In this document: piece by piece, positions 18,859 to 28,449 of the stretch
Layout of the letters: every line of letters starts with the position of its first letter
Numbering within the stretch: position 1 is the stretch's first letter
Assembly: GCF_900105385.1 (NCBI RefSeq)
Contig: NZ_LT629772.1
Coordinates: 5,270,001 to 5,334,000, forward strand
Source of the DNA: Microlunatus soli
GTDB taxonomy: Bacteria; Actinomycetota; Actinomycetes; Propionibacteriales; Propionibacteriaceae
DNA: 64,000 bases
Reading direction: 5' to 3'
The notes under the pieces: generated by a model
Seen by the model: the letters and a program-made list of their open reading frames with translations, nothing else
Told to the model about the DNA's origin: nothing
Databases searched by the model: none
Program-made: the position numbers and the translations under genes

Positions 18859-19812
18859 TCAGTCATCCCGTCGTTCGTCCTGGTCGGGCGCCTGGCCGTC
18901 CGGTTCGTCGAAGATGCACTCCCAGTCGCGCGCCATGCTCACCGTGGTCCAACCGAGCCGGTTGGCGGTTGCGGTGATCGGCTCGGCGTCGGTGAAGGTG
19001 GCCGCGCTGCCCGCGTAGGCGTACTCCCGGTCGGCGTCATCGTGGTCGATCAACAGCGCCAGTCCGGGGCGCGGGCCCGCGGCCGCCCACTCGAGCATCT
19101 CCCGGTCACCGCCGGAGTTGCCGACCGCAACGATCGGTGCCCGTCCGAGCTGGGTCTGGATGTGCGCGACCTTGGGCTCGCCTTCGTTCGCCGAGCCGAG
19201 CAACGACACCGACCGGCGGAGCAGCGGCGACTGCTGATCGTCGCGATCGAACCGGTAGCCGATCAGCGTCCCGACCACCAGTTCGGGCGGTACTCCGTAC
19301 AGCGCGCCGGCGATCCGGCGGACGAACTCGGTGCCGCCACCGGTGACGATCGCGACAGTGAAGTCGTGGGATCGGAGGACCCCGATCAATTCCAGCATCG
19401 GCCGATAGACGAGGTCGCTGACTGCGCGGCCGAACTTCGGATGACGGTAGCCACCGACGAAGGCGTCGACCGCTGCCGCGAACTCGTCCGGCGTCCGACG
19501 GTCGTACAGCGAGGCCAGCGCGCCGGCGATCCGGGCCAATCCGAGTTCACCGATCTTGGCAGCATCCTGATCGAGGACAGCCGCGAACTCGGGCCGGTCG
19601 GCCAGCGTCGCATCTGCCGTGGCCGACCGCTGGAGCGCGTCGAGGAAGAAGTCGTACTGCACGTAGTTCGGACGTTCGCACCACATCGTGCCGTCGTTGT
19701 CGATGCAGGCGATGCGTTCGTCGACGGGGATGTCATCGATGCCGGCGAGGTAGCCGAGAATGGCATCCTTGGCCGGCCCGGGCCGCCAGTTGGCGAGCGC
19801 GTTGTCCCTCAT
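18859..19812 (-). CDS. HAD-superfamily hydrolase
   Basis: The 317-residue product is a predicted phosphohydrolase of the phosphoserine-phosphatase-like HAD group. Motif I is IDNDGT (nucleophile Asp38 and Asp40), motif II is AIVTGGGTE, a likely motif III lysine is in GEPKVAHI, and motif IV is VGNSGGDREML. The cap lies between motifs I and II. The ATG at 19812 is chosen because GAAGG lies 5 bases upstream; a GTG at 19851 would add 13 residues. The substrate is unknown. It diverges from the GAP-family gene at 20048, and two operator-like inverted repeats lie in the shared upstream region. Confidence 0.85.
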   Translation of the reverse strand: MRDNALANWRPGPAKDAILGYLAGIDDIPVDERIACIDNDGTMWCERPNYVQYDFFLDALQRSATADATLADRPEFAAVLDQDAAKIGELGLARIAGALASLYDRRTPDEFAAAVDAFVGGYRHPKFGRAVSDLVYRPMLELIGVLRSHDFTVAIVTGGGTEFVRRIAGALYGVPPELVVGTLIGYRFDRDDQQSPLLRRSVSLLGSANEGEPKVAHIQTQLGRAPIVAVGNSGGDREMLEWAAAGPRPGLALLIDHDDADREYAYAGSAATFTDAEPITATANRLGWTTVSMARDWECIFDEPDGQAPDQDERRDD

Positions 19813-19900
19813 CTCCACCTTCGATCGTTCGGTCACCGGCTGGGGCGTCACTGAGCGTGTGGGGTGTCTCAGCCACTATTCGGATCGGCCCGGGGCGGCG

Positions 19901-19921
19901 GCTCACCCGATCCGGGTGAGC
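19901..19921. promoter_or_regulatory. TCACC-N7-GGTGA inverted repeat, site 5 (9-bp arms)
   Basis: GCTCACCCG-ATC-CGGGTGAGC has perfect 9-base arms. It lies between the divergent HAD hydrolase (start 19812) and GAP-family gene (start 20048). The TCACC/GGTGA cores have exactly the same 7-base spacing as the sites at 122, 6522 and 19997. Confidence 0.5.
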
Positions 19922-19996
19922 GGATACCAATCGATGTCCGATCCGTCGACCGTGGACGCTCTCGGCCGGGACCTTGCGAGTGCGAGGCGGAGAGGA

Positions 19997-20013
19997 TCAC
20001 CTGCCAGGGGTGA
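19997..20013. promoter_or_regulatory. TCACC-N7-GGTGA inverted repeat, site 6
   Basis: TCACC-TGCCAGG-GGTGA lies 35-51 bases upstream of the GAP-family start at 20048. It is the second copy in the same intergenic region. Its closeness to the start would suit control of that gene. Confidence 0.45.
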
Positions 20014-20047
20014 GCGGAACTTCATCTGCACGCGCCACGGTTTGTCC

Positions 20048-20848
20048 ATGTCGGAGCTCTTGAGGCAGTTGTTGCCGGAAATGCTCGGCCTGGTGATCAC
20101 CCCGGCAGCGATCATCGGCTGCCTGCTGCTGCTCGCGTCCACGCATGCGTTCCGCAATGTCGCGCTGTTCGGTGGCACTTTCCTGGTGGTCTATGCCGTG
20201 CTCTCGGCAATCGTCCTCACGATCGGACATTCGGCCGGGGCGTCGTCCACCGACGAACCGGCGGCCGTCCGAGGCTGGATCAGCCTGGTCGTCGGGTTGC
20301 TGTTCCTCATCGGTGGAGTGGTGTCGTGGCTCCGGGGTCGCCACCGCAAGGTGGCTCCGCCGACTGCGAGAGCAGCAGCCGATGCCGCCGTCCATCCGGC
20401 ATCGCTGGTGCGGACGGTAGCTGCACCACTGCCTCCGTTGGCGCGGCAGGACCCGGCGCAGAAGGTCGCGGACTCGGCCCACCACGATCAGCCCGCCTGG
20501 GTACAGAAACTCACTGACCCAACACCGGGATTCGTGCTGGCTGCCGCACTCGTGCTCGCCATCGCCAACCCGAACATCGCGATCCTCGGATCGGGCCTCG
20601 GGATCATCTTGACCGCAGACAATTCACTGGCAGGGCAATTGCTGGCGCTCTCGCTGTTGCTGCTGGCCAGTCTGCTCGACTTCATTGTTCCGACGATCGT
20701 GTTCTTGTTCGCCGGTGAGCGCGGGCGCGGCCTCCTCCGCACCGCGACCCGTTGGCTGGTCGCGCACAACCAGATCATCGGTATCATTGTCCTGCTCGTG
20801 TTCGGCCTGCTGTTCACCGGCCGAGGATGCGCTCAGATCCTGGGCTGA
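20048..20848 (+). CDS. GAP family (Sap-like) membrane protein
   Basis: This 266-residue membrane protein has the GAP-family layout. Helices lie at about 10-35, 38-62 and 78-98. A hydrophilic Ala/His/Pro loop spans about 100-160, followed by helices at about 162-185, 198-220 and 235-255. The loop is followed by PGFVLAAALVLAIANPNIAI, the counterpart of the NPKNLAL segment in the family member at 1888. The frame is open upstream to 19760, but that part overlaps the HAD gene and reads as non-coding, so the ATG at 20048 is chosen although its ribosome-binding site is weak. Two inverted repeats lie just upstream. Confidence 0.75.
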   Translation: MSELLRQLLPEMLGLVITPAAIIGCLLLLASTHAFRNVALFGGTFLVVYAVLSAIVLTIGHSAGASSTDEPAAVRGWISLVVGLLFLIGGVVSWLRGRHRKVAPPTARAAADAAVHPASLVRTVAAPLPPLARQDPAQKVADSAHHDQPAWVQKLTDPTPGFVLAAALVLAIANPNIAILGSGLGIILTADNSLAGQLLALSLLLLASLLDFIVPTIVFLFAGERGRGLLRTATRWLVAHNQIIGIIVLLVFGLLFTGRGCAQILG

Positions 20849-20849
20849 T

Positions 20850-21246
20850 CGTCCGGACCACCGACGCAGAGAGCGACAGGCGAACTCGATGAGCTTGTTG
20901 ACGGTGCCGTCCCGGAACAGCCCGGTAATCTGCGTGGAACCGACTGGTCCGCCTGCGCTGACTCTCGTACGGAGAAGGGGTTGACGACGGAGTCATCGGC
21001 GCCCGCGTCGAGAGCTGCGACCTTGTCGACATCGGCGGCCCGTCCGGAGATCACGAGAATCGGCATCGCGGACCGGCCGCCGATCGCCTGGATGACGTCG
21101 ATGCCCTCCAACTGCGGCATGCCGAGGTCGAGCATCAGGAGATCGACACCTTTGTCGGCGGGTGATCACCGTGTCGCCCTTCGCCGCAAGGGGATGCGCG
21201 GTGCTCAGAGGAACTGCTCGTCGTCGGCGGCGATCAGGATCTTCAT
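20850..21246 (-). pseudogene. kdpE: broken kdpE response regulator remnant
   Basis: The remnant starts with ATG overlapping the kdpD stop by 4 bases and reads MKILIAADDEQFL before a stop. A shifted frame continues HPLAAKGDTVIT. After an apparent loss of about 20-25 codons another frame reads LLMLDLGMPQLEGIDVIQAI, then MPILVISGRAADVDKVAALD and AGADDSVVNPF. These are the receiver-domain blocks of KdpE, including the phospho-acceptor Asp in LDLGMP. Only about 400 bases lie between kdpD and the convergent gene, against nearly 700 needed, so the winged-helix DNA-binding domain is missing. Sequencing error alone cannot explain the missing length. Confidence 0.8.
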
Positions 21247-23726
21247 GGCGCAGGGGTCCGGTCGGTGGCGTCGGCGGGCAGCGACAGGACCATGGTGACG
21301 CCGCCGCCGGGAGTGTCTTCGATGCTGAGGTTGCCGTGCATCGTCTCAGTGAATCCCTTGGCCAGCGCGAGTCCGAGGCCGAGGCCGGTGGTGTTGTCGG
21401 TGTCTCCCTGCCGCTGGAACGGGAGGAAGACCTCATCTCGCCGGTCGGCCGGAATGCCGGGGCCGTGATCGATGATCCGGATCTCGACACGGTCGCCAAA
21501 GGCGCTGGTGCTGACCCGGATCGGGGTGTTGGGCGGCGTGTGCCGGATGGCGTTGGTCAACAGGTTCACGATCACCCGTTGGAGTAGGACCGGGTCGGCC
21601 CGGACGGCGTTGGGCTGCAGGTCGAGCTCCGCCTCGCGCGGCGTCAGTCGGAGTTCGTCCACGGCCGGGAGGATCGCGTCGGCCGGGTCCACGGAGGTCA
21701 ACGTGACGGTAAGTGCGCCGGCCTGGACCCGGGAGACGTCGAGCAGGTCGGTGATCAACCGGGTGAGCGTGGTCAGGCTTTCGTCGGCGGTCTGCAGCAG
21801 CTCGGTCCGATCACTGTCGCTGAGACTGTTCCCGGTGTGTAGCACGCCGCCGACTGCTGCCGTCGCTGCTGCGAGTGGCCGCCGGAGATCATGGCTGAGG
21901 GCAGTCAGCAGGGCACTGCGGATCCGATCGGATGCGGCCAGCGGGGCGACCTCGCGGGCGGTGGCTGCGAGATCGCGATGTTGGATCGCTGCCTCGATCT
22001 GGGTGATGATCGCCGACAGCAGGCGCCGGTTGGCGGCCTCGATCGGCGGGCCGTAGAGCTGCAGGGTGGCGCGGGTTCCGACGCCGATCTTCTCGGTGAG
22101 CTCTGCCGACATGTCGCCGTCGGCCGCCAGCACGATGGCGTCGGCGCTGAGCTTGACGCCGTTCAGGTTGAACGCCTCGCGGGTCCGGGCGACCAGCGCA
22201 TGCAGGGCGTCCCGTTCGCGGAGCACGCTGCCGGCGGTGGTGGCCAGCAGATCGGCCTCGGCGGCGGACCGTCGGGCCGCACGGGTCTGTCGCGCGGCCC
22301 GGTCGACGACGAAGCTGACCAGGCCGGCGATGATCACGTACAGCGTCAGGGCGAGCAGGTGTGCAGGCTCGTCGACGGTGATCGTGTTGTAGGGCTCGAC
22401 GAAGAAGTAGTCCAGCGTCAGCCCGGACATCACCGCGGCAAACGCTGCCGGCCAGATGCCGCCGATGAGCGCCACGACCACGACCAGGAGTTGATAGCTG
22501 AGGACGTCACTGGTGATGGTGTCGGTCGAGCGGACGGTGACCGGGAACCAGGTCAGCAGCGGTCCGCCGAAGAGCGCGAGGATCAGGCCGACCACCCGCC
22601 GGCGCAGCGAGAGCGCGCCGCCGATCCGGGGAAGCCGGACCCGGCCGCCGGCCGCGGCGTGATTGACGACGTGGACGTCGATGTTGCCGGCCTCGCGGGT
22701 GACGGTGGCGCCGATGCCGGGCCCGGTGAGGGCTGCGACGAGTCGGCTCCGCCTGCTGACGCCGATGACGAGTTGGGTGGCGTTCACCGCCTTGGCGAAG
22801 TCGACGAGCGCGCGCGGGATGTCCTCGCCGAGGACCTGGTGATAGCTGCCGCCGAGTTCTTCCAGCAGTGCGCGCTGTTTGAGCAGGGTGCCGGGGTTGC
22901 CGGCCCGCAGCCCGTCATGGCTGGTGACATGAACGGCGAGCAGTTCGCCTCCCGATGACCGGGCGGCGATCCGAGCCGCCCGTCGGATCAGGGTGTCTCC
23001 TTCGGGTCCGCCGGTGAGTGTGACGACCACTCGCTCGCGGGCCTCCCAGGTTGTGTCGATGCCGTGTTCGGCCCGGTAGTGCTGCAGGGCCTGGTCGACC
23101 TCGTCGGCCAGCCAGAGCAGTGCGAGCTCGCGCAGCGCGGTCAGGTTGCCGATCCGGAAGTAGTTCGACAGCGCCGCGTCGATCCGTTCGGCGGGGTAGA
23201 CGTTGCCGCCGGCCAGTCGGTCGCGCAGCGCCTGCGGAGCGAGATCGACGACCTCGGTCTGATCGGCCGTGCGCAGCACCGCGTCCGGGATGGTCTCGCG
23301 TTGCGGGACCCCGGTGATCTTCTCCACGACGTCGTTGAGCGACTCGATGTGTTGGATGTTCAGCGTCGAGATCACATCGATGCCGGCGTCGAGGACGTCC
23401 TGGACGTCCTGCCAACGCTTCGGGTTCGCCGAGCCCGGTGCGTTGGTGTGGGCCAACTCGTCGATCAGCGCGATGTCGGGCCGACGGGCGATCACGCCGG
23501 CGGTGTCGAGTTCGGTCAGTTCGACTCCGCGATGACTGATCGAGCGGCGTGCCAGGATCTCCAGGCCGTCGGCCATCGCCGCCGTCGCTGCCCGCCCGTG
23601 GGTCTCCAGGAAGGCGACGACGACGTCACGGCCCTCGGCCCGAAGTCGCCGGCCCTCCTCGAGCATCGTGTAGGTCTTGCCGACGCCGGGCGCAGCACCG
23701 AGCAGAACACGCAACCGGCCCTTCAC
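21243..23726 (-). CDS. kdpD: KdpD turgor/K+ sensor histidine kinase
   Basis: This 827-residue sensor kinase would control the Kdp potassium pump. In order: the KdpD N-terminal domain with Walker A GAAPGVGKT and ALIDELAHTN (about 1-210), a universal-stress-like domain (about 225-350), the DUF4118 four-helix membrane unit (about 375-480), a GAF-like region, the phosphorylation helix LSHDLRRPLAA (His near residue 610) and a HATPase domain with VNLLTNAIRHTP, DHGPGIP and GLGLGLALAKG. It appears intact, but its partner gene kdpE is broken. The gene lies 33 bases after kdpC. Confidence 0.95.
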   Translation of the reverse strand: MKGRLRVLLGAAPGVGKTYTMLEEGRRLRAEGRDVVVAFLETHGRAATAAMADGLEILARRSISHRGVELTELDTAGVIARRPDIALIDELAHTNAPGSANPKRWQDVQDVLDAGIDVISTLNIQHIESLNDVVEKITGVPQRETIPDAVLRTADQTEVVDLAPQALRDRLAGGNVYPAERIDAALSNYFRIGNLTALRELALLWLADEVDQALQHYRAEHGIDTTWEARERVVVTLTGGPEGDTLIRRAARIAARSSGGELLAVHVTSHDGLRAGNPGTLLKQRALLEELGGSYHQVLGEDIPRALVDFAKAVNATQLVIGVSRRSRLVAALTGPGIGATVTREAGNIDVHVVNHAAAGGRVRLPRIGGALSLRRRVVGLILALFGGPLLTWFPVTVRSTDTITSDVLSYQLLVVVVALIGGIWPAAFAAVMSGLTLDYFFVEPYNTITVDEPAHLLALTLYVIIAGLVSFVVDRAARQTRAARRSAAEADLLATTAGSVLRERDALHALVARTREAFNLNGVKLSADAIVLAADGDMSAELTEKIGVGTRATLQLYGPPIEAANRRLLSAIITQIEAAIQHRDLAATAREVAPLAASDRIRSALLTALSHDLRRPLAAATAAVGGVLHTGNSLSDSDRTELLQTADESLTTLTRLITDLLDVSRVQAGALTVTLTSVDPADAILPAVDELRLTPREAELDLQPNAVRADPVLLQRVIVNLLTNAIRHTPPNTPIRVSTSAFGDRVEIRIIDHGPGIPADRRDEVFLPFQRQGDTDNTTGLGLGLALAKGFTETMHGNLSIEDTPGGGVTMVLSLPADATDRTPAP

Positions 23727-23759
23727 CGTCGACGTCTCCTTCCGTCACGTTCGGAACGG

Positions 23760-24371
23760 TCAGGCCTCATCGAGCGCGAGGTTCAGCTCGAGTACGTTGA
23801 CCGTGGGCTGCCCGAGGAATCCCAGGTCGCGCCCGCTCGTGTGCTCCTCGACGAGGGTGCGCACCGTCCCGACCGGCAGCTGCCGGGCATCAGCGACCCG
23901 GGCGATCTGCAGGTCGGCGTAGGCCGGACTGATGTCGGGGTCCAAGCCGGAGGCGGACGCGGTCAGCGCGTCGGCGGGAACGCTGGCCGCGGGGACCTGG
24001 TTGAACGTGGCAACCTGCTGTCGGCGTTGCTTGATCGCCGCCACCAGGTCGTCGTTCTCCGGGCCCTGGTTCGAGCCGCTCGAACCGGCGGCGTCGTAGC
24101 CATCATCACCGGCCGCGGAAGGACGGGGTTGGAAATAGCGGGGCAGCGGATTGCCCTTCGCATCGGTGAAGGACTGGCCGAGCAGGCGGGATCCGACGAC
24201 CGTTCCGGCCCGGTCCTGGATCAGCGAGCCGTTGGCCTTGGCCGGCATGATCAGCTGTCCGATGCCGGTGATCGCCAGCGCGTAGACCGGTCCGAGAATC
24301 AGGGTGATGATCACCATGGCTCGGATGGCGGCGGTGATCGTCCGTCCGGTCGCGCGGTTGTTCGTGTTCAT
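23760..24371 (-). CDS. kdpC: KdpC subunit of the Kdp potassium-transporting ATPase
   Basis: This 203-residue subunit stabilises the KdpFABC complex. It has one N-terminal membrane helix (about 14-38, ending in GPVYALAITGIGQ). The family blocks follow: GSRLLGQSF, YFQPRPSAAG, ASASGLDPDISPAYADLQIA, RVADARQLP and NVLELNLALDEA. The SASGLDPDISP motif is the KdpC hallmark. It follows kdpB after about 60 bases and precedes kdpD. Confidence 0.96.
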   Translation of the reverse strand: MNTNNRATGRTITAAIRAMVIITLILGPVYALAITGIGQLIMPAKANGSLIQDRAGTVVGSRLLGQSFTDAKGNPLPRYFQPRPSAAGDDGYDAAGSSGSNQGPENDDLVAAIKQRRQQVATFNQVPAASVPADALTASASGLDPDISPAYADLQIARVADARQLPVGTVRTLVEEHTSGRDLGFLGQPTVNVLELNLALDEA

Positions 24372-24431
24372 GTCAATGATCCTTGTTGCTGTACAGGTGT
24401 TGATGGACGACGTTCATGATCATCTGCTGGC

Positions 24432-26603
24432 TCAGAAGCCAGGCAGCAGCGCAACCAGAAGGTCGATGATCTTGATGCCGACGAATGGGGCGATGATGCC
24501 GCCGAGTCCGTAGATCAGGAGGTTGCGGCCCAGGATCGTGGATGCGTCGGCCGGTCGGTAGCGGACTCCGCGCAACGACAGTGGGATCAGGATGATGATG
24601 ATCAACGCGTTGAAGATCACTGCCGACAGCACGGCCGAGGCTGGGGAGTGCAGCTGCATGATGTTGAGGGCGGCCAGTCCGGGGAAGACACCGGTGAACA
24701 TCGCCGGGATGATCGCGAAGTACTTGGCGATGTCGTTGGCGATCGAGAAGGTCGTCAACGCGCCGCGGGTGATCAGCAACTGCTTACCGATCCGGACGAC
24801 GTCGATCAGCTTGGTCGGGTCGGAGTCGAGGTCGACCATGTTGCCGGCCTCCTTGGCAGCCGAGGTACCGGAGTTCATCGCGACGCCGACGTCGGCCTGG
24901 GCCAGCGCGGGCGCGTCATTGGTGCCGTCACCGGTCATGGCGACCAGGTTTCCGCCGTCCTGCTCGCGCCGGATCAGCGCGAGCTTGTCCTCGGGCGTGG
25001 CCTCGGCGAGGAAGTCGTCGACGCCGGCCTCCTCGGCGATGGCTGCAGCAGTCAACGGATTGTCGCCGGTGATCATCACGGTACGGATGCCCATCGACCG
25101 CAGTTCGGCGAAACGTTGCGGCAGACCGTCCTTGACGACGTCCTTGAGATGGATGACGCCCAGTACCCGTCCGGTCCCGTCGGCGGCCCTGGCCGCGACG
25201 ACCAGCGGGGTACCGCCGGAGCGGCTGATCTGCCCGGTGCGGTCGTCGATCTCGGCCAGCACACCGCTGCCCGGCGCTTGCCCCGCGGACTCCAACCAGG
25301 ACACCACGGCAGAGCCGGCGCCCTTGCGGATCTGACGGCCGTCGGGGAGATCGAGACCCGACATCCGGGTCTGTGCGGTGAACGGGACGATCTCGCCGGG
25401 TGCGATCTCGGGGATGTCGGTCGCCTCGTCACGGGCCAGCTCGACGACCGAGGTCCCCTCCGGGGTGGGGTCGGCCAGCGAGGACAGCGCGGCGGCCCGG
25501 ACCAGCTCGACGCGGTCCGCATCGCCGATCGGGACGAACTCGCTGGCGCGCCGATTGCCATAGGTGATGGTGCCGGTCTTGTCCAGCAGCAGCGTGGTCA
25601 CGTCGCCGGCAGCCTCGACGGCGCGGCCGGACATCGCCAGCACGTTGTGCTGCACGAGTCGGTCCATGCCGGCAATGCCGATCGCCGACAACAACGCACC
25701 GATCGTCGTCGGGATCAGGCAGACCAGCAGCGCGACCAGCACTGTGATGCTGACCGGTGCGGCAGCGTAGGAGGCGATCGGGTTCAGGGTCAGAGCGACG
25801 AGGACGAAGATGATCGTCAACGAGGCAAGCAGAATACTCAACGCGATCTCGTTCGGCGTCCGTTGCCGTGCCGCCCCCTCGACCAGGGAGATCATCCGAT
25901 CGACGAACGTCTCGCCCGGTTTGGAGGTGATCTTGACCACGATCCTGTCCGACAGCACCCGGGTGCCTCCGGTGACGGCGCTCCGGTCGCCACCGGACTC
26001 GCGGATCACCGGCGCGGACTCGCCGGTGATCGCGGACTCGTCGACCGAGGCGATGCCCCAGATGATGTCGCCGTCGCCGGGAATCAGATCGCCGGCGGTG
26101 ATCACCACGACATCACCGAGGCCGAGGTCGGAGGAGGCGACCTCGTCGGTTGCGGCCCGTTCGGCCGACACGTCGTCGACCGGGTCGTACTCGCGGACCC
26201 GATGCGCGACGGTGGTCGTCTTGGTACGTCGCAGGGTCTCGGCCTGCGCCTTGCCGCGTCCTTCGGCAACCGATTCGGCCAGGTTGGCGAACAGGACCGT
26301 CAACCACAGCCAGCCGGCGATGATGCCGGTGAAGGCAGCAGGGACGGCAGATCCGCCGGACGAGGAAGGACCGCCGAGGAAGGGTTCGGCGATCGCCAGC
26401 ACGGTGATCAGGGCCGCGCCGACCCAGACGATGAACATCACCGGGTTGCGCCACATCTGGCGTGGATCGAGCTTGCGCACCATCCCCGGCAACGCGGACC
26501 GGATCTGTTGCCAGCTCAGCGCGCCGGCCGGAGTCTTCGATCCGGCCGACGGTGACGCCGCCGGTTCGGTTGTGGTGTGTTGATCTTGAAGTGTGGTGGA
26601 CAT
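24432..26603 (-). CDS. kdpB: KdpB ATP-hydrolysing subunit (P-type ATPase)
   Basis: This 723-residue catalytic subunit is a P1A-type ATPase powering high-affinity K+ import. Visible motifs are [21 protein letters not shown] (actuator; the Ser of TGES can be inhibited by phosphorylation in known KdpB), [14 protein letters not shown] (phospho-acceptor Asp), KGAGSAV in the nucleotide domain, [14 protein letters not shown] and [20 protein letters not shown]. The N-terminus is Ser/Thr-rich. It starts 6 bases after kdpA. Confidence 0.97.
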   Translation of the reverse strand: MSTTLQDQHTTTEPAASPSAGSKTPAGALSWQQIRSALPGMVRKLDPRQMWRNPVMFIVWVGAALITVLAIAEPFLGGPSSSGGSAVPAAFTGIIAGWLWLTVLFANLAESVAEGRGKAQAETLRRTKTTTVAHRVREYDPVDDVSAERAATDEVASSDLGLGDVVVITAGDLIPGDGDIIWGIASVDESAITGESAPVIRESGGDRSAVTGGTRVLSDRIVVKITSKPGETFVDRMISLVEGAARQRTPNEIALSILLASLTIIFVLVALTLNPIASYAAAPVSITVLVALLVCLIPTTIGALLSAIGIAGMDRLVQHNVLAMSGRAVEAAGDVTTLLLDKTGTITYGNRRASEFVPIGDADRVELVRAAALSSLADPTPEGTSVVELARDEATDIPEIAPGEIVPFTAQTRMSGLDLPDGRQIRKGAGSAVVSWLESAGQAPGSGVLAEIDDRTGQISRSGGTPLVVAARAADGTGRVLGVIHLKDVVKDGLPQRFAELRSMGIRTVMITGDNPLTAAAIAEEAGVDDFLAEATPEDKLALIRREQDGGNLVAMTGDGTNDAPALAQADVGVAMNSGTSAAKEAGNMVDLDSDPTKLIDVVRIGKQLLITRGALTTFSIANDIAKYFAIIPAMFTGVFPGLAALNIMQLHSPASAVLSAVIFNALIIIILIPLSLRGVRYRPADASTILGRNLLIYGLGGIIAPFVGIKIIDLLVALLPGF

Positions 26604-26609
26604 GGTGCG

Positions 26610-28280
26610 TCACAGTCCTTCCGCTAGCGGACCGAGGGTGAGAACGGGAAAGTAGGTCAGGGCGGTCACGATGACGATCACGCCGATCAGCAGACCGACG
26701 AATTGCGGTCGATGCGTCGGCAGCGTTCCGCGGGTCGCCGGCACCGGCGTCTGTGCGGCCATCGCTCCGGCCAATGCCAACACGAAGACGATCGGTACGA
26801 AACGACCGAGCAGCATCGCCACTCCGAGTGCGGTGTTCATCCACGGTGTGTCCGCGCTGATTCCGGCGAACGCCGACCCGTTGTTGTTCGCTGCCGAGGT
26901 GAAGGCGTACAGCACCTCCGACATGCCGTGCACACCCGGATTGGAGATCGAGGTGTCCTGCACACTCTGGCGGACACCGGGTACGGCGAAACTCAGCGCC
27001 GTCCCGCTCAACACCAGCGCCGGTGTGACGAGGATGTACAGGCTGGCGAGCTTGATCTCCCGCGGCCCGATCTTCTTGCCCAGGAACTCCGGCGTACGGC
27101 CGACCAGCAGACCGGCGACGAAGACGGCGATGATCGCGCTGATCAGGATCCCGTAGATGCCGGATCCGACGCCGCCGGGCGCGACCTCGCCGATCATCAT
27201 GTTCAACATCGTCATCATCCCGCCGAGCGCGGTGTAGGAGTCGTGCATCGCATCCACCGCACCGGTCGACGTGCCCGTACTGGTGGTGGAGAACAGTGCC
27301 GACGCGACGATCCCGAGCCGTTGCTCGATGCCCTCGGTCGCGGCTCCGGCCAGCTGCGGTGCGGTGCCACGTCCGGCGAGTTGCAGCGAGGTCAGGATCG
27401 AGAAGGACGCCACGAAGAGGATCCCCATCGCGGCGACGATCGCGTAGCCCTGCCGGTTGTCGCCGACCATCCGGCCGAAGGTACGCGGCAGCGCGAACGG
27501 GATGATCAACATCAACAGCACCTCGAAGGCGTTCGTCCATCCCGAGGGGTTCTCGAACGGGTGCGAGGAGTTGGCGTTGAAGAATCCGCCGCCGTTGGTG
27601 CCGAGCAGCTTGATCACTTCCTGCGACGCCACCGGACCGCCCGGCACGCTCTGGCTGCCGCCGGCGACGGTCTGGACGTCGACGAAGCCGTTGAAGTTCT
27701 CGATCACCCCGCCGGCCATCAGCACGATCGCGCCGAGTACCGCCACCGGTAGCAGGATGCGCACCGTGCCCCGGGTCAGGTCGACCCAGAAGTTGCCGAT
27801 CGTCGGCGAGCCGCGGCGAGCCAGTCCGCGGATCAGCGCAATGGCCACGGCCATGCCGACCCCGGCGGAGACGAAGTTCTGCACCGCCAGCCCGGCGAGC
27901 TGAACGGTGTAGCCGAGCGTCTGTTCGGGCGAGTAGGACTGCCAGTTGGTGTTGGCCACGAAGGATGCGGCCGTGTTGAACGACAGGAACGGGCTGGGTG
28001 CCCCGAGCCCGAGGGAGTAGGGCAGCCATTGCTGAGTGCGTTGCAACAGGTAGACGATCAGCAGCCCGACGGCGGAGAAGACCAGCACCGCACGCAGGTA
28101 GCTCCGCCAGGTCTGTTCGGCCTTCGGGTCCACACCGATCAGCCGGTAGAAGCCGCGCTCGGGACGCCAATCCTTGTCCGACACGTATACCCACGCCATG
28201 TAGTCACCGAGCGTGCGGTAGCCGACGACCAGCAGGATTCCGACTGCCACGAGGGACAGGATCGCTGACAGCCACTCCAT
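26610..28280 (-). CDS. kdpA: KdpA potassium-translocating subunit
   Basis: This 556-residue membrane subunit forms the K+ selectivity filter of KdpFABC. Four filter-like segments are visible: [47 protein letters not shown] and [11 protein letters not shown]. About ten membrane spans are present. The ATG at 28280 shares its last base with the kdpF stop; a GTG one codon earlier is also possible, with GGAG in the kdpF tail serving either. It is cotranscribed with kdpF and kdpB. Confidence 0.96.
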   Translation of the reverse strand: MEWLSAILSLVAVGILLVVGYRTLGDYMAWVYVSDKDWRPERGFYRLIGVDPKAEQTWRSYLRAVLVFSAVGLLIVYLLQRTQQWLPYSLGLGAPSPFLSFNTAASFVANTNWQSYSPEQTLGYTVQLAGLAVQNFVSAGVGMAVAIALIRGLARRGSPTIGNFWVDLTRGTVRILLPVAVLGAIVLMAGGVIENFNGFVDVQTVAGGSQSVPGGPVASQEVIKLLGTNGGGFFNANSSHPFENPSGWTNAFEVLLMLIIPFALPRTFGRMVGDNRQGYAIVAAMGILFVASFSILTSLQLAGRGTAPQLAGAATEGIEQRLGIVASALFSTTSTGTSTGAVDAMHDSYTALGGMMTMLNMMIGEVAPGGVGSGIYGILISAIIAVFVAGLLVGRTPEFLGKKIGPREIKLASLYILVTPALVLSGTALSFAVPGVRQSVQDTSISNPGVHGMSEVLYAFTSAANNNGSAFAGISADTPWMNTALGVAMLLGRFVPIVFVLALAGAMAAQTPVPATRGTLPTHRPQFVGLLIGVIVIVTALTYFPVLTLGPLAEGL

Positions 28281-28369
28281 CACAGACGCTCCGGTTTCAC
28301 GAGGGCGTACACCAGGTATACGGCGGCGGCTACGGCGAGGAGTGCGGCGATGACCTCAAAAACGATCAC
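28280..28369 (-). CDS. kdpF: KdpF small stabilising subunit (29 aa)
   Basis: This single-helix peptide reads [19 protein letters not shown], then [10 protein letters not shown]. The tail LVYAL-KPE is the KdpF hallmark. The GTG start at 28369 has GGAG 5 bases upstream. KdpF is a lipid-like peptide that stabilises the KdpFABC complex. It overlaps the upstream small reading frame by 4 bases and kdpA by one or more bases. Confidence 0.88.
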   Translation of the reverse strand: MIVFEVIAALLAVAAAVYLVYALVKPERL

Positions 28370-28449
28370 AGCTTCTCCACCGCCCGACCGACAGCTCCGA
28401 TCAGCACGAACAGGGCCAGAGTGCCCAGTACGTACACCACATCGAGCAC
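28366..28449 (-). CDS. small membrane peptide (27 aa) upstream of kdpF
   Basis: This reading frame encodes a 27-residue peptide, MLDVVYVLGTLALFVLIGAV then GRAVEKL. It has a single hydrophobic helix and a charged C-terminus. It starts with GTG, has a textbook AAGGAG 6 bases upstream, and its stop overlaps the kdpF GTG in a GTGA arrangement. Those features mark it as the first gene of the kdp operon. Similar short peptides ahead of kdpF occur in actinobacteria as far as I recall. The function is unknown; it may be a second accessory subunit or a translational leader. Confidence 0.65.
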   Translation of the reverse strand: MLDVVYVLGTLALFVLIGAVGRAVEKL

